DNA from: Caldilinea sp. CFX5
GTDB taxonomy: Bacteria > Chloroflexota > Anaerolineae > Caldilineales > Caldilineaceae
Reading direction: 5' to 3'
Assembly (NCBI GenBank): GCA_021405325.1
Contig: QWII01000002.1
Coordinates: 1-64,000, forward strand
DNA: 64,000 nt
The notes under the pieces are model-generated. The model was not told where the DNA came from. It did not search any database and was given only the letters and a program-made list of their open reading frames with translations. Every line of letters begins with the position of its first letter. Position 1 is the first letter of the stretch. Both the position numbers and the translations under genes were made by a program. This document shows positions 36,879 through 44,743 of the stretch, one piece after another.

Positions 36879-36955
36879 CTGTAGGGGCGTACCCTTGCGG
36901 TCGCCCCCGGTTTCCCAGAGAACAGAGGAACGACCGCAAGGGTACGCCCCTACAG
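36879..36955. repeat. Perfect inverted repeat
   Basis: 25-bp arms at 36879-36903 (CTGTAGGGGCGTACCCTTGC...) and 36931-36955, 27-nt loop, no mismatch. It lies between the 9-heme and 15-heme genes. Confidence 0.8.
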
Positions 36956-37053
36956 GAACTACCGAAACAAATTCTCAACTCTCATGAGCCAACTTTGGCT
37001 GTTAGCCTGAAATTATGAAGATTGTTAATTTATTTCAAGGCGCCCGCCCCAAG

Positions 37054-38730
37054 TTACGACTCAGCCGCGCCGGCATTGATCCACTCGATCATCCATTCCA
37101 GTTCGCGCGGGGCCAGGCTATTGGGATGGCCTTTGCGTTGCAGTTGAATCAGCAAACTTTCTTCCGCATTACCCACCACAAGCGCCGGCCCCAGGTTGCC
37201 GCCGGCCATCAACCCCTGGTAGCTATCGAGATAGAGACCCGCCGTCCCGCCATGACAGGCCACACAGCGCGCCGCCAAGATCGGGCCAACCAGGTCATTC
37301 CAGGTCAGCTTGGCTTCGGGGTAGGTCGGCAGCGATTCGGCCAGCACATTGGTCAACTCGATAATGCCCGTTGCATTGAGACCAGCAAATTTCCAGTCGG
37401 TGGCATGACAGGCGCTGTTGGCGCAGAAGCTGCTGTCATCGCTGCCGCCGGCATTGGTGACGGTATGACAGCCTTCGCAAGTGCCGTCAAATTCAAAGCG
37501 ATGGCGAGCGATCCAGTTGGTGTCCACATGGGTTTCCGGTTGGAAAGCTTCGCTCAGCGCCACCACCGGCGTCGAACCATCAGACGGGTTTTTGACCGGA
37601 ATCGAGTGACAGAGATTGCACTCAATGCGAATGCTCTCCTGTTTCTCATTGATATGTTTGCCGTCATGACAGCGGAAACAGCCGGCCCACTCGTCATGGC
37701 CCAAATTGTCAGGATGGGTGGTCCAACTGGCATCCATGGTGGGGAAGACCATACGTTGATAGAGATCGCTCAACGCTTGCACGGCCCCGTCCACCTCGGC
37801 GCCATGTTCGGCATAATAGTCGGCCCAGTTGGCGGCGTAGTAGTCACTAAGGCCGTTGATCGCTTTGAGCGCTTCCTCCATGTTGGGGTACTGGCGTTCC
37901 ATCACCGCCACGGCATTCTGTTTGATATAGGGGATAGCCGGCGAGACAACATTGCGCGTCATGGCGTCATCAAGTGCGTCGTTGGGCGAGACAAATTTGT
38001 GCGAGATACGGTTGTGGCAGGTCATGCAATCGACTATCTTCATCCGCCCCTGATTGGCTTCAACAAAATCGGCCGGTAGCTCGGTTTCAATGTCGGTGAA
38101 GACTTCGGTTTCGCCGCTGCCGGCATAGGTCACGCGTACCCACGGGATCTCCTGATCCAGGTGCGGCTCGTCGGTGGCAATATATTCGACTTTGTTTTCA
38201 ATGTGCCAGTGGATGCCTTTACCGCGCCCTTCCCGTTCGGTGCCGCCGCCGGTTTTGAAAAAGAGATGAATTTCCGACAATTCATTGTTTTTCGCCGCAT
38301 CATAGGTCGTGAGCGTGGTCAGGCTATTGGGCGAAAACTTTTCCGGGTTATGACACCGTTCACAGACCTGGCTGGCCGGCCGCAACTTCTTGGAGTAGAT
38401 CGGCACTTCATAATCGGCGCCGACAAAGCGGATGACATGAGTGATGTCCTGCGCCTTGCGTGTAAATTGCTCGGCAATCGTCGCGCGCCCGATATGACAT
38501 TCGACACATTTCACATTGGCATGGGGCGAGGCCAAATAGGAAAGGTATTCGGGCGGCATGGTGTGACAGGCCGTGCCGCAAAATTCCGAGCGGTTGGTAT
38601 ATTCCCACCCCGCGCCCGCCACGGCAAAGGCCAGCAAACCGGCAAAGACCAGCACCCCATAGGGCATGAGCCGCTTGCCGAGCGAGGCGGTGCGTTCTGG
38701 TGTGATAAAACGGTCAAATCGCTCAAGCAT
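37054..38730 (-). CDS. 9-heme cytochrome c, NapC/NirT-type N-terminus
   Basis: 558 aa. ATG at 38730 was chosen: AAGGAG lies at 38739-38744 and the start overlaps the 13-heme stop by 8 nt. An N-terminal helix (LMPYGVLVFAGLLAFAVAGAGWEYTN) is followed directly by FCGTACHTMPPEYLSYLASPHANVKCVECHIGR, the NapC/NirT/NrfH pattern. Standard CXXCH motifs: CVECH, CERCH, CMTCH, CFRCH, CNLCH, CEGCH, CVACH. Two are atypical: CGTACH (CX3CH, C51-H56) and CANSACH (CX4CH). The C-terminal ~80 residues (ILAARCVACHGGTAGLYLDSYQGLMAGG...LEWMIEWINAGA) form a PSCyt1-type cytochrome domain. Probably a membrane-anchored quinol oxidase feeding its neighbours. Confidence 0.87.
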   Translation of the reverse strand: MLERFDRFITPERTASLGKRLMPYGVLVFAGLLAFAVAGAGWEYTNRSEFCGTACHTMPPEYLSYLASPHANVKCVECHIGRATIAEQFTRKAQDITHVIRFVGADYEVPIYSKKLRPASQVCERCHNPEKFSPNSLTTLTTYDAAKNNELSEIHLFFKTGGGTEREGRGKGIHWHIENKVEYIATDEPHLDQEIPWVRVTYAGSGETEVFTDIETELPADFVEANQGRMKIVDCMTCHNRISHKFVSPNDALDDAMTRNVVSPAIPYIKQNAVAVMERQYPNMEEALKAINGLSDYYAANWADYYAEHGAEVDGAVQALSDLYQRMVFPTMDASWTTHPDNLGHDEWAGCFRCHDGKHINEKQESIRIECNLCHSIPVKNPSDGSTPVVALSEAFQPETHVDTNWIARHRFEFDGTCEGCHTVTNAGGSDDSSFCANSACHATDWKFAGLNATGIIELTNVLAESLPTYPEAKLTWNDLVGPILAARCVACHGGTAGLYLDSYQGLMAGGNLGPALVVGNAEESLLIQLQRKGHPNSLAPRELEWMIEWINAGAAES

Positions 38731-40564
38731 TCCGCTTTCTCCTTGCCCGTAGTTGATAAATGACAAAGCCTACCGCACCCAGGCCCGCAAGCCCAAAGAC
38801 CGCAAAGACCGTATTGCGCAACCAGCGTCCGGTCTCAACCAGCAGCAGTTCCACCGGTTGGCCCACCGAAGGCAGCGGCGTTGGCGGCGGCGGCGAGGTT
38901 GGCGTGGGGCCGGCGCCAAAGAAGGCGGCTGAATTGGGTGTAAAGAATTTGTCGGCATATGCAATGGTTTGCAGCGCCCAGGCTGGGTTCTCACCATAGC
39001 CGTTATGACACTGGTTACAGGCGTTGGGCATCAGTTCCATCCCGCCATGATCCAGGCTCAACTGCGGATCAGGTTGTAGGAACGAATGGTTATGGAGATC
39101 AAAGCCCACGGCGCTGGTCGCCAGTTTTGGCATGTGGCAGTCGGTGCAAAGAAAGTCCCGCTTGGTAATCGCCTGCTCGTGATAGGGCATGTGGTGGACG
39201 ATGCGCTGCTGCTCGCGCTCATTGTGGCATTGTAGACAGAGATTGTTGAGCGGTTCGCGCAGTTGCGCGGCGGCGACGCCATTGTCATGTACAGCGTGAC
39301 AGGTGGTGCAACGCACCTTGTCCGACTGCATCATCGCGCTGCCCAATTGCCAGTCTATGTACTGTTGATGGTTGTATTTGGCGCTGCCATCCGGCCAAAG
39401 GGCGGCTTCGTCGGTGGTCAACGTGAAGTGATCGGCCAGGTTGTCGCCAGGTCGATAGGTAGCCGGGAAGGGCAGCCCATCGGGTGAGGCGCCACGGCTA
39501 TGACAGGCGCCGCAGACCTGATCATCCGTGTCGGTAAAGGGCTTGACATTTTCCGGGTCGGCGATGTGCGCTTCGGATGGGCCGTGACAATTTTCACAGC
39601 CGACGCCAAATTCGGTAAACTCCCAACGCGTGGTCTCCAAGCCGGTGACGTGACAGCCGCTACAGGCTTGTCGCCACTCAGTCCCCGCTTGTAAATCGGG
39701 GTGATTGTTGGCGACCCACGCTTTAGTTGCGACATTCCACTGCGCCGGTAGGAGTTCAAAATTCCCTTCAACCGTGCGGGTGATATATTGCTGACGCCAG
39801 CGGCGCCCAATCGCATAGGCGACTTGATCAACGGAAAAGGTTCGGTCAGCATCAGCTTGACCGAAATCCCCGACAATCACAGCCGGATCAACCGTCACAT
39901 CCTGGACGATGTTGGCATGTAAGGTCTCACGCCAGGAGAGATAAATATCAGCATGGCAGCCTAAACAGCGGTTGCTGCCGGCGTAGCCGGTCGCGCCCAC
40001 GCCATGTCCCTGACGTGGTTGCAACAGAGCCGCCGCCCATGGCGCGGCCTGGTCAGTGTGACAGGCGACACAGTTGGTCGGCATCTGTTGAGCGATGGCG
40101 GTTAACGGCGCCACAGTATGGCTGCCATGACATTCGACACAAGTGGGCAGGGGCGCAACCGGGTCGGTCGGCGGGTCTTCGTGGAAGGGGTTGTGGGGAT
40201 AGTGACAGCTTTCACAGCTTTGCGCCGCGGCCACCGTATATTCATGTTGTGTTTGCGCTGTCTGCGGGGCGTGGGGGTAGCGATAGCGCCGGTCGCCGGT
40301 GTGACAATCGGTGCAGGTGACAGCCGTGGCGCCGCGGTAGCTATGCGCTGAGTTATCTAGTTGTTCCAGTTCCACCAACAGCGGCAGCAGTTCGCCCGAC
40401 GGTAAGATGAGTGTGCGTTGGTTGTCGCCATGACAGCCGCGGCAAGGCAGATTGGGAGGAACTTGCGCCAATGCCGGACGCGCCCAGAAGAGACCCCCCC
40501 CGACAATCAACACAAAAACGATCGACAAAAACAACAGCCATGACGTGCGTGACATCCCTGACAT
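38723..40564 (-). CDS. 13-heme cytochrome c, membrane-anchored
   Basis: 613 aa. Signal helix (WLLFLSIVFVLIVGGGLFWARPALAQ), thirteen CXXCH motifs from CRGCH (~residue 42) to CNQCH (~525), then a Pro/Thr-rich linker and a C-terminal helix (NTVFAVFGLAGLGAVGFVIYQL) with basic end. The middle part, with WRETLHANIVQD, WKVATKAW-like and GCENCHGPSEAH, and the later CTDCHMPK and NAC..CH, resembles the cytochrome c554/NrfA-related multiheme family (doxx/CHU-type 'GSEAH' proteins). The N-terminal four-heme segment is homologous to that of the 15-heme protein. ATG at 40564 or 40555. Confidence 0.87.
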   Translation of the reverse strand: MSGMSRTSWLLFLSIVFVLIVGGGLFWARPALAQVPPNLPCRGCHGDNQRTLILPSGELLPLLVELEQLDNSAHSYRGATAVTCTDCHTGDRRYRYPHAPQTAQTQHEYTVAAAQSCESCHYPHNPFHEDPPTDPVAPLPTCVECHGSHTVAPLTAIAQQMPTNCVACHTDQAAPWAAALLQPRQGHGVGATGYAGSNRCLGCHADIYLSWRETLHANIVQDVTVDPAVIVGDFGQADADRTFSVDQVAYAIGRRWRQQYITRTVEGNFELLPAQWNVATKAWVANNHPDLQAGTEWRQACSGCHVTGLETTRWEFTEFGVGCENCHGPSEAHIADPENVKPFTDTDDQVCGACHSRGASPDGLPFPATYRPGDNLADHFTLTTDEAALWPDGSAKYNHQQYIDWQLGSAMMQSDKVRCTTCHAVHDNGVAAAQLREPLNNLCLQCHNEREQQRIVHHMPYHEQAITKRDFLCTDCHMPKLATSAVGFDLHNHSFLQPDPQLSLDHGGMELMPNACNQCHNGYGENPAWALQTIAYADKFFTPNSAAFFGAGPTPTSPPPPTPLPSVGQPVELLLVETGRWLRNTVFAVFGLAGLGAVGFVIYQLRARRKRNA

Positions 40565-40605
40565 TGGTCGTATCCGTTCAGTAACTGAGAGATAATGGCG
40601 AATCC

Positions 40606-41853
40606 TTACCGCTCTTTCTTAAGCGTACCGGCCAGTTCCCGGTCATGATAACCAATAGCGGCTTGCTGTAACTCTTCGTCACTCAGATCGGGCGCCCGAC
40701 CATCGGGATAATGGCAACCGCGACAGGCAAAGTTCAAGCTGATGTAGGGCAGGGCAAAGGCGCCATCTTTATCAAATTGTGACGTGGCATAGGGATTGAT
40801 CGCCATCAAATGGGTGCGCACGTCGCCGGTGAAGCGGGCCGGATCGCCCACGGCGCTTACGGTCACCAACGGCATGTGACAGTCAACGCACTTGGCATGA
40901 CGGCGGTCGTTGATCTTTTGGAACTGCTCATTTTCAAAGTGGCAATTTTCACACTCAGTCTTGACCGCCAGCCCTTTGGCATATTTCACCGTCTCGTGTG
41001 GATTGTGGCAATCGATACAGTCCATCACCCGCTTTTTGGATTCAAACAGCTCTTCGTACTGCTCATGGTGTTGGATGAAGCCATTTTCGGCGTCGATCTG
41101 CGTTACCTCATCGCGGCGATGGCACGAGCCGCACAACTCCGCGTCGCGATTGATCGGCATGGCGACCAGATAGGGATCATTGACATGGCTGCTGCCCGGT
41201 CCGTGGCATTCTTCACAGCCGATGCCCGCTTCCACCCAGGTGCCGATTAGCCCAGGTAGCGTCTCCTGGTTGCCATCCGGCACATAGCCGGTGGTGTGAC
41301 AGGAGCCGCAGTCAAAGCTGACCTGTTCACCGGCATGGTAGGCCACCCATTCGTCGCCCATGTCCAGGGTTTTGTTGCGCAGGTTGTATTGGGTCTTGGC
41401 CTCGGCGTCGCCGGTGATCAGATAGCCCTGTTGATCGACAAAGCGCGCCTTCCAGCCATAGCCGCCGATCACATAGAGAATATCGGCCCAGGTGTACCCT
41501 TCCGGCGGGCCGGGCAATTTGGAGGAAGGAAATTCCGGCGCCTGACCATCCACAATCTTGGTCAAGGCGTGGCGATGGCCGGTTTCCAGGAACGTTGTGT
41601 ACAACTCTTCATGACATTCCTGACAAGCATCCGAGCCGACATAGGTGGCGGGGCGATAATCGAGACCAGCCGCGCCTTGGGGGCCGGCCGGACCTTGGGG
41701 ACCGGCCGCGCCTTCGGGGCCAACCGGACCAGGGGGGCCAGCCGGGCCAGGATCACCGACAGGGCCAGCCGGCCCCGAAGGCGCCATCGTGGCGCAGCCC
41801 GCAAGCAAAATGACAACAACACCAAGAACCACGACCGAGAAAAGCGCTTTCAC
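40606..41853 (-). CDS. 8-heme lipoprotein cytochrome c with collagen-like stalk
   Basis: 415 aa. Lipoprotein signal with lipobox LLAGC (C20). Residues 27-62 are twelve uninterrupted Gly-X-Y triplets rich in proline (GPAGPVGDPGPAGPPGPVGP...), a collagen-like stalk. Eight CXXCH motifs follow: CQECH (C77), CGSCH, CEECH, CGSCH, CIDCH, CENCH, CVDCH, CRGCH. GCEECHGPGSSH and CVDCHMPLVTVSAVG relate it to cytochrome c554-type multihemes and to the 13-heme neighbour. The anchor plus stalk should hold the heme domain away from the membrane, possibly as a trimer. 42 nt upstream of the 13-heme gene, so co-transcribed. Confidence 0.9.
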   Translation of the reverse strand: MKALFSVVVLGVVVILLAGCATMAPSGPAGPVGDPGPAGPPGPVGPEGAAGPQGPAGPQGAAGLDYRPATYVGSDACQECHEELYTTFLETGHRHALTKIVDGQAPEFPSSKLPGPPEGYTWADILYVIGGYGWKARFVDQQGYLITGDAEAKTQYNLRNKTLDMGDEWVAYHAGEQVSFDCGSCHTTGYVPDGNQETLPGLIGTWVEAGIGCEECHGPGSSHVNDPYLVAMPINRDAELCGSCHRRDEVTQIDAENGFIQHHEQYEELFESKKRVMDCIDCHNPHETVKYAKGLAVKTECENCHFENEQFQKINDRRHAKCVDCHMPLVTVSAVGDPARFTGDVRTHLMAINPYATSQFDKDGAFALPYISLNFACRGCHYPDGRAPDLSDEELQQAAIGYHDRELAGTLKKER

Positions 41854-42037
41854 GGCTTCCCCCTCCCCAAAATGAAAATGGTGGATAAAAATTGAACTCT
41901 ATTACCCAAAGCATATAGAGCGTAAATGATTTACACACTAGTCAGGTGGCTAGGTTATGGGTAGGCAGTAGAGGAGTTGTATAGCAACAGTCGAAATGAT
42001 GGGAGGCTGACAGCAAAACGCATTCCATCAGATAAAA

Positions 42038-42116
42038 CCGTCCCGGCGGGGCGCCCGCATTTAGTCGGAGAAGGCCATGATGCCTTCCGCTAAACGCCAG
42101 CATCCTGCCGGGACGG
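42038..42116. repeat. Inverted repeat with one mismatch
   Basis: CCGTCCCGGCGGG (42038-42050) and CCTGCCGGGACGG (42104-42116), with an inner AAGGC...GCCTT stem. It lies in the gap between the diheme and 8-heme genes. Confidence 0.5.
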
Positions 42117-42143
42117 GTAATCTCGGTAGAATTTTTGGGGAAA

Positions 42144-44072
42144 TCAAGCTGGGGCGCGCTTGTCAGTTTGTTGTTGCGCCAGCAGGTTGGTAACGTAGAG
42201 CAATTGGGCTTTCAATTGCGCCCGTTCGCGCTGCCAGGCGGCATCATCAATGTCCTGAATGGCATGTTGATCATCCAGGTGGGCAATCCGGCGAATCAGG
42301 TCATCGCGTTGAATATGCAGCTCTTGCAGGCGATCCTGTCCCCCGGCCCGCCGCTGCTGCATCGACCATATGGCGACGCCCACCAGCGCAACCACCACCA
42401 GAATCCCCATACTCCACGGCGCCCACGCCGTGAGGAGCGGCACGACGGCGGAGCTGGTGGTTGCGCCGGCTTGTTGCGCGCCATCGCTTTGCGCAGCAGT
42501 GCGTGGATCAGCATCGCCCGGTTGCAGGAGACCGGCCAGTTGCACGGTCACTTCGGTCGGGGCTGTCCCCTCCGGTTGCCAGAGTTGATAGGTCTGCCCT
42601 TGCAAGGTCTCACGGCTAGCGAGGGCAAAGCCGGGGATATCGACCTGAAGTTGCGGCAACTCAGCCACCAGGATAGTCATCTGATCAATCGGGTAGAGGA
42701 ACGCTTGTTGAAAATCATACGAACCGCCTTCATGGGGTAGGAAGTAGCGCATGATGAGCTGGCGGGCGCCCTGGCCCGGCACCACCGGCGTTGTGTCGTA
42801 GACCAGATCGCCAACTTGCTGGAAGCGCCCACCTAGTTCGCCATTCTCAAAGGTGAGTTCCTGCGCATCCGCCGGCACACGCAAGGCGACGGTGCCGACC
42901 TGCTCCGTCCCTGTAATCGGTTTGCCGATAAAGGTGCGATCACCGTTGTTGCTAAAACTCAGAACTTCACCCACGACCAGGGCGCCGGGCCGCGGATCAA
43001 TGATCCAATGCAGGCGCTCCACATGGAGACCAGAGCCATCGTCGGTCGTGCCATAGATGGCGACGCCGGTCTGCAACTGACTTTGTTCCGGTGTAAATTT
43101 CAGAATCGGGCTGGTGTAGCGAATCTCCTCCGACGCCACCGAGACCAGATAGTCAATATTGGCATCGGTGCTCAACGCCGTGAAGGTGAAAACGCCGGCG
43201 CTGTCAACGGTGGTGGTAAAGGCCGTCACTGGCGTAAAGTTGACATATGCTTCCAACGCCGCCGTCAGCCCGGCCACGGCGGCCCCACCAGGCGTCCCTT
43301 GCGTAACGGTTCCGGTGATCACGCCGCTGCCGGGTTCATAGGGGTTGGCCCAAGGTGGGGTATAGCTAAAAGCGCGAATGGTTTCCAGCACCTGGCGTTG
43401 CTGATCCGGCGTCCAGTCGGCGCCCACTTCGGGGTGTGCATTCTGCCAGCCGGCCTGCCAGTCGGCTTGACTGCGGCTCATGGCATAGGTCAAATCGGTG
43501 AAATCCATCAGATCAGTCGTCGCCTCCGGCCCGTCACCGGCCCCCTCGACGCCATGACAGTTGGCGCAGCTTTGGGCATAGAGGTCGGCGCCGGTTGCCA
43601 GCTCACGCTGGTTGGTATGCAAACTCCAGGCGTAGGCCACCGCCTGCCAGATCTGGGTATCATCCAGTTGATTCTGCCAGGGTGGCATCAATTTTTCCAC
43701 GCGGCCAAACTTGGCTGTGTGGAAAAGTTGGGCCGGGCTGCGTTCCCAGACGGCGGCGGGATCGGCAAAGGCAGTGGCCGGGCTAGGTAATTGCGCCGCC
43801 GTCGGCCCATCCCCCATACCCTGTGTCCCATGACAGGGCGCACAATTCTGTTGATAGATCGCCTGCCCGGCCAACGCCAGCGGCGGACTGGTGGGCGGCG
43901 TCACCTGGCTGAGATCAAATTCCGGCGACGGTTCCTGGGCATAGACAACTTGATAAGCAACAGCAGTCAAGAGTAGAAAACTTAGTAAGGCCGCAGCGCT
44001 ACAGCACCACACATAGTTGGCGTGGGCGCGCAAAATCCGTTGGGCCAAAATCCGTTGTAAGGGTCGCAACAT
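42144..44072 (-). CDS. Di-heme cytochrome c with beta-sandwich domain and C-terminal anchor
   Basis: 642 aa from ATG at 44072 (GGAGG 2 nt upstream, close); a frame continues to 44150 but that would start upstream of the putative -10. A signal helix (YVWCCSAAALLSFLLLTAVAYQVVYAQ) precedes two class I cytochrome c domains, NCAPCHGTQGMGDGPTA and SCANCHGVEGAGDGPEA. The middle (VITGTVTQGTPGGAAVAGLTAALEAYV...FTTTVDSAGVFTFTAL) looks like a carboxypeptidase-regulatory/beta-sandwich domain, followed by long beta-rich segments. A helix near residue 575 (SMGILVVVALVGVAIWSM) precedes a helical cytoplasmic tail (RDDLIRRIAHLDDQHAIQDIDDAAW) like those of CcmI-type proteins. First gene of the cytochrome island. 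Confidence 0.82.
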   Translation of the reverse strand: MLRPLQRILAQRILRAHANYVWCCSAAALLSFLLLTAVAYQVVYAQEPSPEFDLSQVTPPTSPPLALAGQAIYQQNCAPCHGTQGMGDGPTAAQLPSPATAFADPAAVWERSPAQLFHTAKFGRVEKLMPPWQNQLDDTQIWQAVAYAWSLHTNQRELATGADLYAQSCANCHGVEGAGDGPEATTDLMDFTDLTYAMSRSQADWQAGWQNAHPEVGADWTPDQQRQVLETIRAFSYTPPWANPYEPGSGVITGTVTQGTPGGAAVAGLTAALEAYVNFTPVTAFTTTVDSAGVFTFTALSTDANIDYLVSVASEEIRYTSPILKFTPEQSQLQTGVAIYGTTDDGSGLHVERLHWIIDPRPGALVVGEVLSFSNNGDRTFIGKPITGTEQVGTVALRVPADAQELTFENGELGGRFQQVGDLVYDTTPVVPGQGARQLIMRYFLPHEGGSYDFQQAFLYPIDQMTILVAELPQLQVDIPGFALASRETLQGQTYQLWQPEGTAPTEVTVQLAGLLQPGDADPRTAAQSDGAQQAGATTSSAVVPLLTAWAPWSMGILVVVALVGVAIWSMQQRRAGGQDRLQELHIQRDDLIRRIAHLDDQHAIQDIDDAAWQRERAQLKAQLLYVTNLLAQQQTDKRAPA

Positions 44073-44119
44073 TTCCTCCGTTAGGCTCGATGGAGCATCT
44101 TGTTTTGTTGTCTTTGTGC

Positions 44120-44128
44120 AGTATACCA
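44120..44128 (-). promoter_or_regulatory. Extended -10 promoter of the cytochrome island
   Basis: On the minus strand TGGTATACT: extended -10 (TGn) with TATACT at 44125-44120, about 48 nt before the start at 44072. No strong -35. Confidence 0.4.
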
Positions 44129-44183
44129 CAAATAGAGAGGAGCATGGCAACTATCAAAGGGGTATAACGGAAGCTTCCACAAC

Positions 44184-44253
44184 TGAGGAGTAGGCACGCC
44201 TCGTGCCTGGTCAACATAACGAATGACCCGGCACGAGGCGTGCCTACTCCTCA
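44184..44253. repeat. Perfect inverted repeat
   Basis: 24-bp arms at 44184-44207 (TGAGGAGTAGGCACGCCTCG...) and 44230-44253, extended inward by GGTCA/TGACC. It lies upstream of the diheme cytochrome promoter. Confidence 0.75.
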
Positions 44254-44256
44254 TAT

Positions 44257-44284
44257 CGCACACCGATTACGGTGTGCGTTTTTT
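44257..44284 (+). terminator. Plus-strand terminator-like hairpin
   Basis: CGCACACCG/CGGTGTGCG (44257-44265, 44270-44278) with a 4-nt loop, followed by six T (44279-44284). Both neighbouring genes are on the minus strand, so it would block antisense transcription rather than end a gene seen here. Confidence 0.45.
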
Positions 44285-44327
44285 CGTTTGGTGCGTGTGC
44301 GTTAAAAAACACACACGCCGTTATCGA

Positions 44328-44633
44328 TCAAAAGTCAAAGAGATCGCCCAGGAAGGATTTGCGTTTGTGCTTTTCCTTGTCGCCATAGTAGCGATCTTTG
44401 TGACTATCCTTATACCGATCTTCATAATCATCATCGTCATCACGCTCGCGATAGGGGGCTGGGCGACCGGGTTGCGCCACAGGAGCGCTGCGGTAGTCGG
44501 CGGCGGCGCGTTCGATGATCTTGTCAAGCTCGCCCCGATCCAACCAAACACCACGACACTGGGGACAGTAGTCAATTTCGACACCCTGCCGATCGGTAAT
44601 CCTGAGTTCCGTACTGCAAACGGGACATTTCAT
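44328..44633 (-). CDS. Zinc-ribbon (zf-TFIIB type) small protein
   Basis: 101 aa. ATG at 44633 was chosen: AAAGGAG lies 8 nt upstream, and MKCPVC is the start typical of the family. The zinc ribbon KCPVCSTELRI...IDYCPQCRGVWLDRGELDKIIE has the family hallmark CRGxWLD-xGEL. The C-terminal half is low-complexity, with Asp/Tyr/Lys-rich repeats (RERDDDDDYEDRYKDSHKDRYYGDKEKHKRK) ending SFLGDLFDF, a short possibly interaction-prone motif. Small zf-TFIIB proteins of unknown function are widespread. An inverted repeat at 44664-44730 separates it from htpX. Confidence 0.75.
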   Translation of the reverse strand: MKCPVCSTELRITDRQGVEIDYCPQCRGVWLDRGELDKIIERAAADYRSAPVAQPGRPAPYRERDDDDDYEDRYKDSHKDRYYGDKEKHKRKSFLGDLFDF

Positions 44634-44663
44634 GGCGTCGGCTCCTTTCAGCCAGCAACGCGT

Positions 44664-44730
44664 GTGATTCGTGCTACGTGATTCGTTCCCTTCGACAAGC
44701 TCAGGGAACGAATCACGTAGCACGAATCAC
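44664..44730. repeat. Perfect inverted repeat, 'acgaatcacgt' family
   Basis: 28-bp arms at 44664-44691 (GTGATTCGTGCTACGTGATT...) and 44703-44730, 11-nt loop TTCGACAAGCTC-like. No mismatch. Related to 8532-8652 and to the solo arm at about 24640. Confidence 0.8.
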
Positions 44731-44743
44731 GTCGTCAATTCAC

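Noticed and set aside
37015..38079. 354-codon plus-strand frame opposite the 9-heme gene
   Set aside because: Shadow of the multiheme coding strand; the CXXCH-bearing minus-strand frame is clearly the gene.
44257..44284. Terminator of the zinc-ribbon gene or of the cytochrome island
   Set aside because: The U-tract is on the plus strand while both neighbouring genes are on the minus strand, so it does not end either of them.
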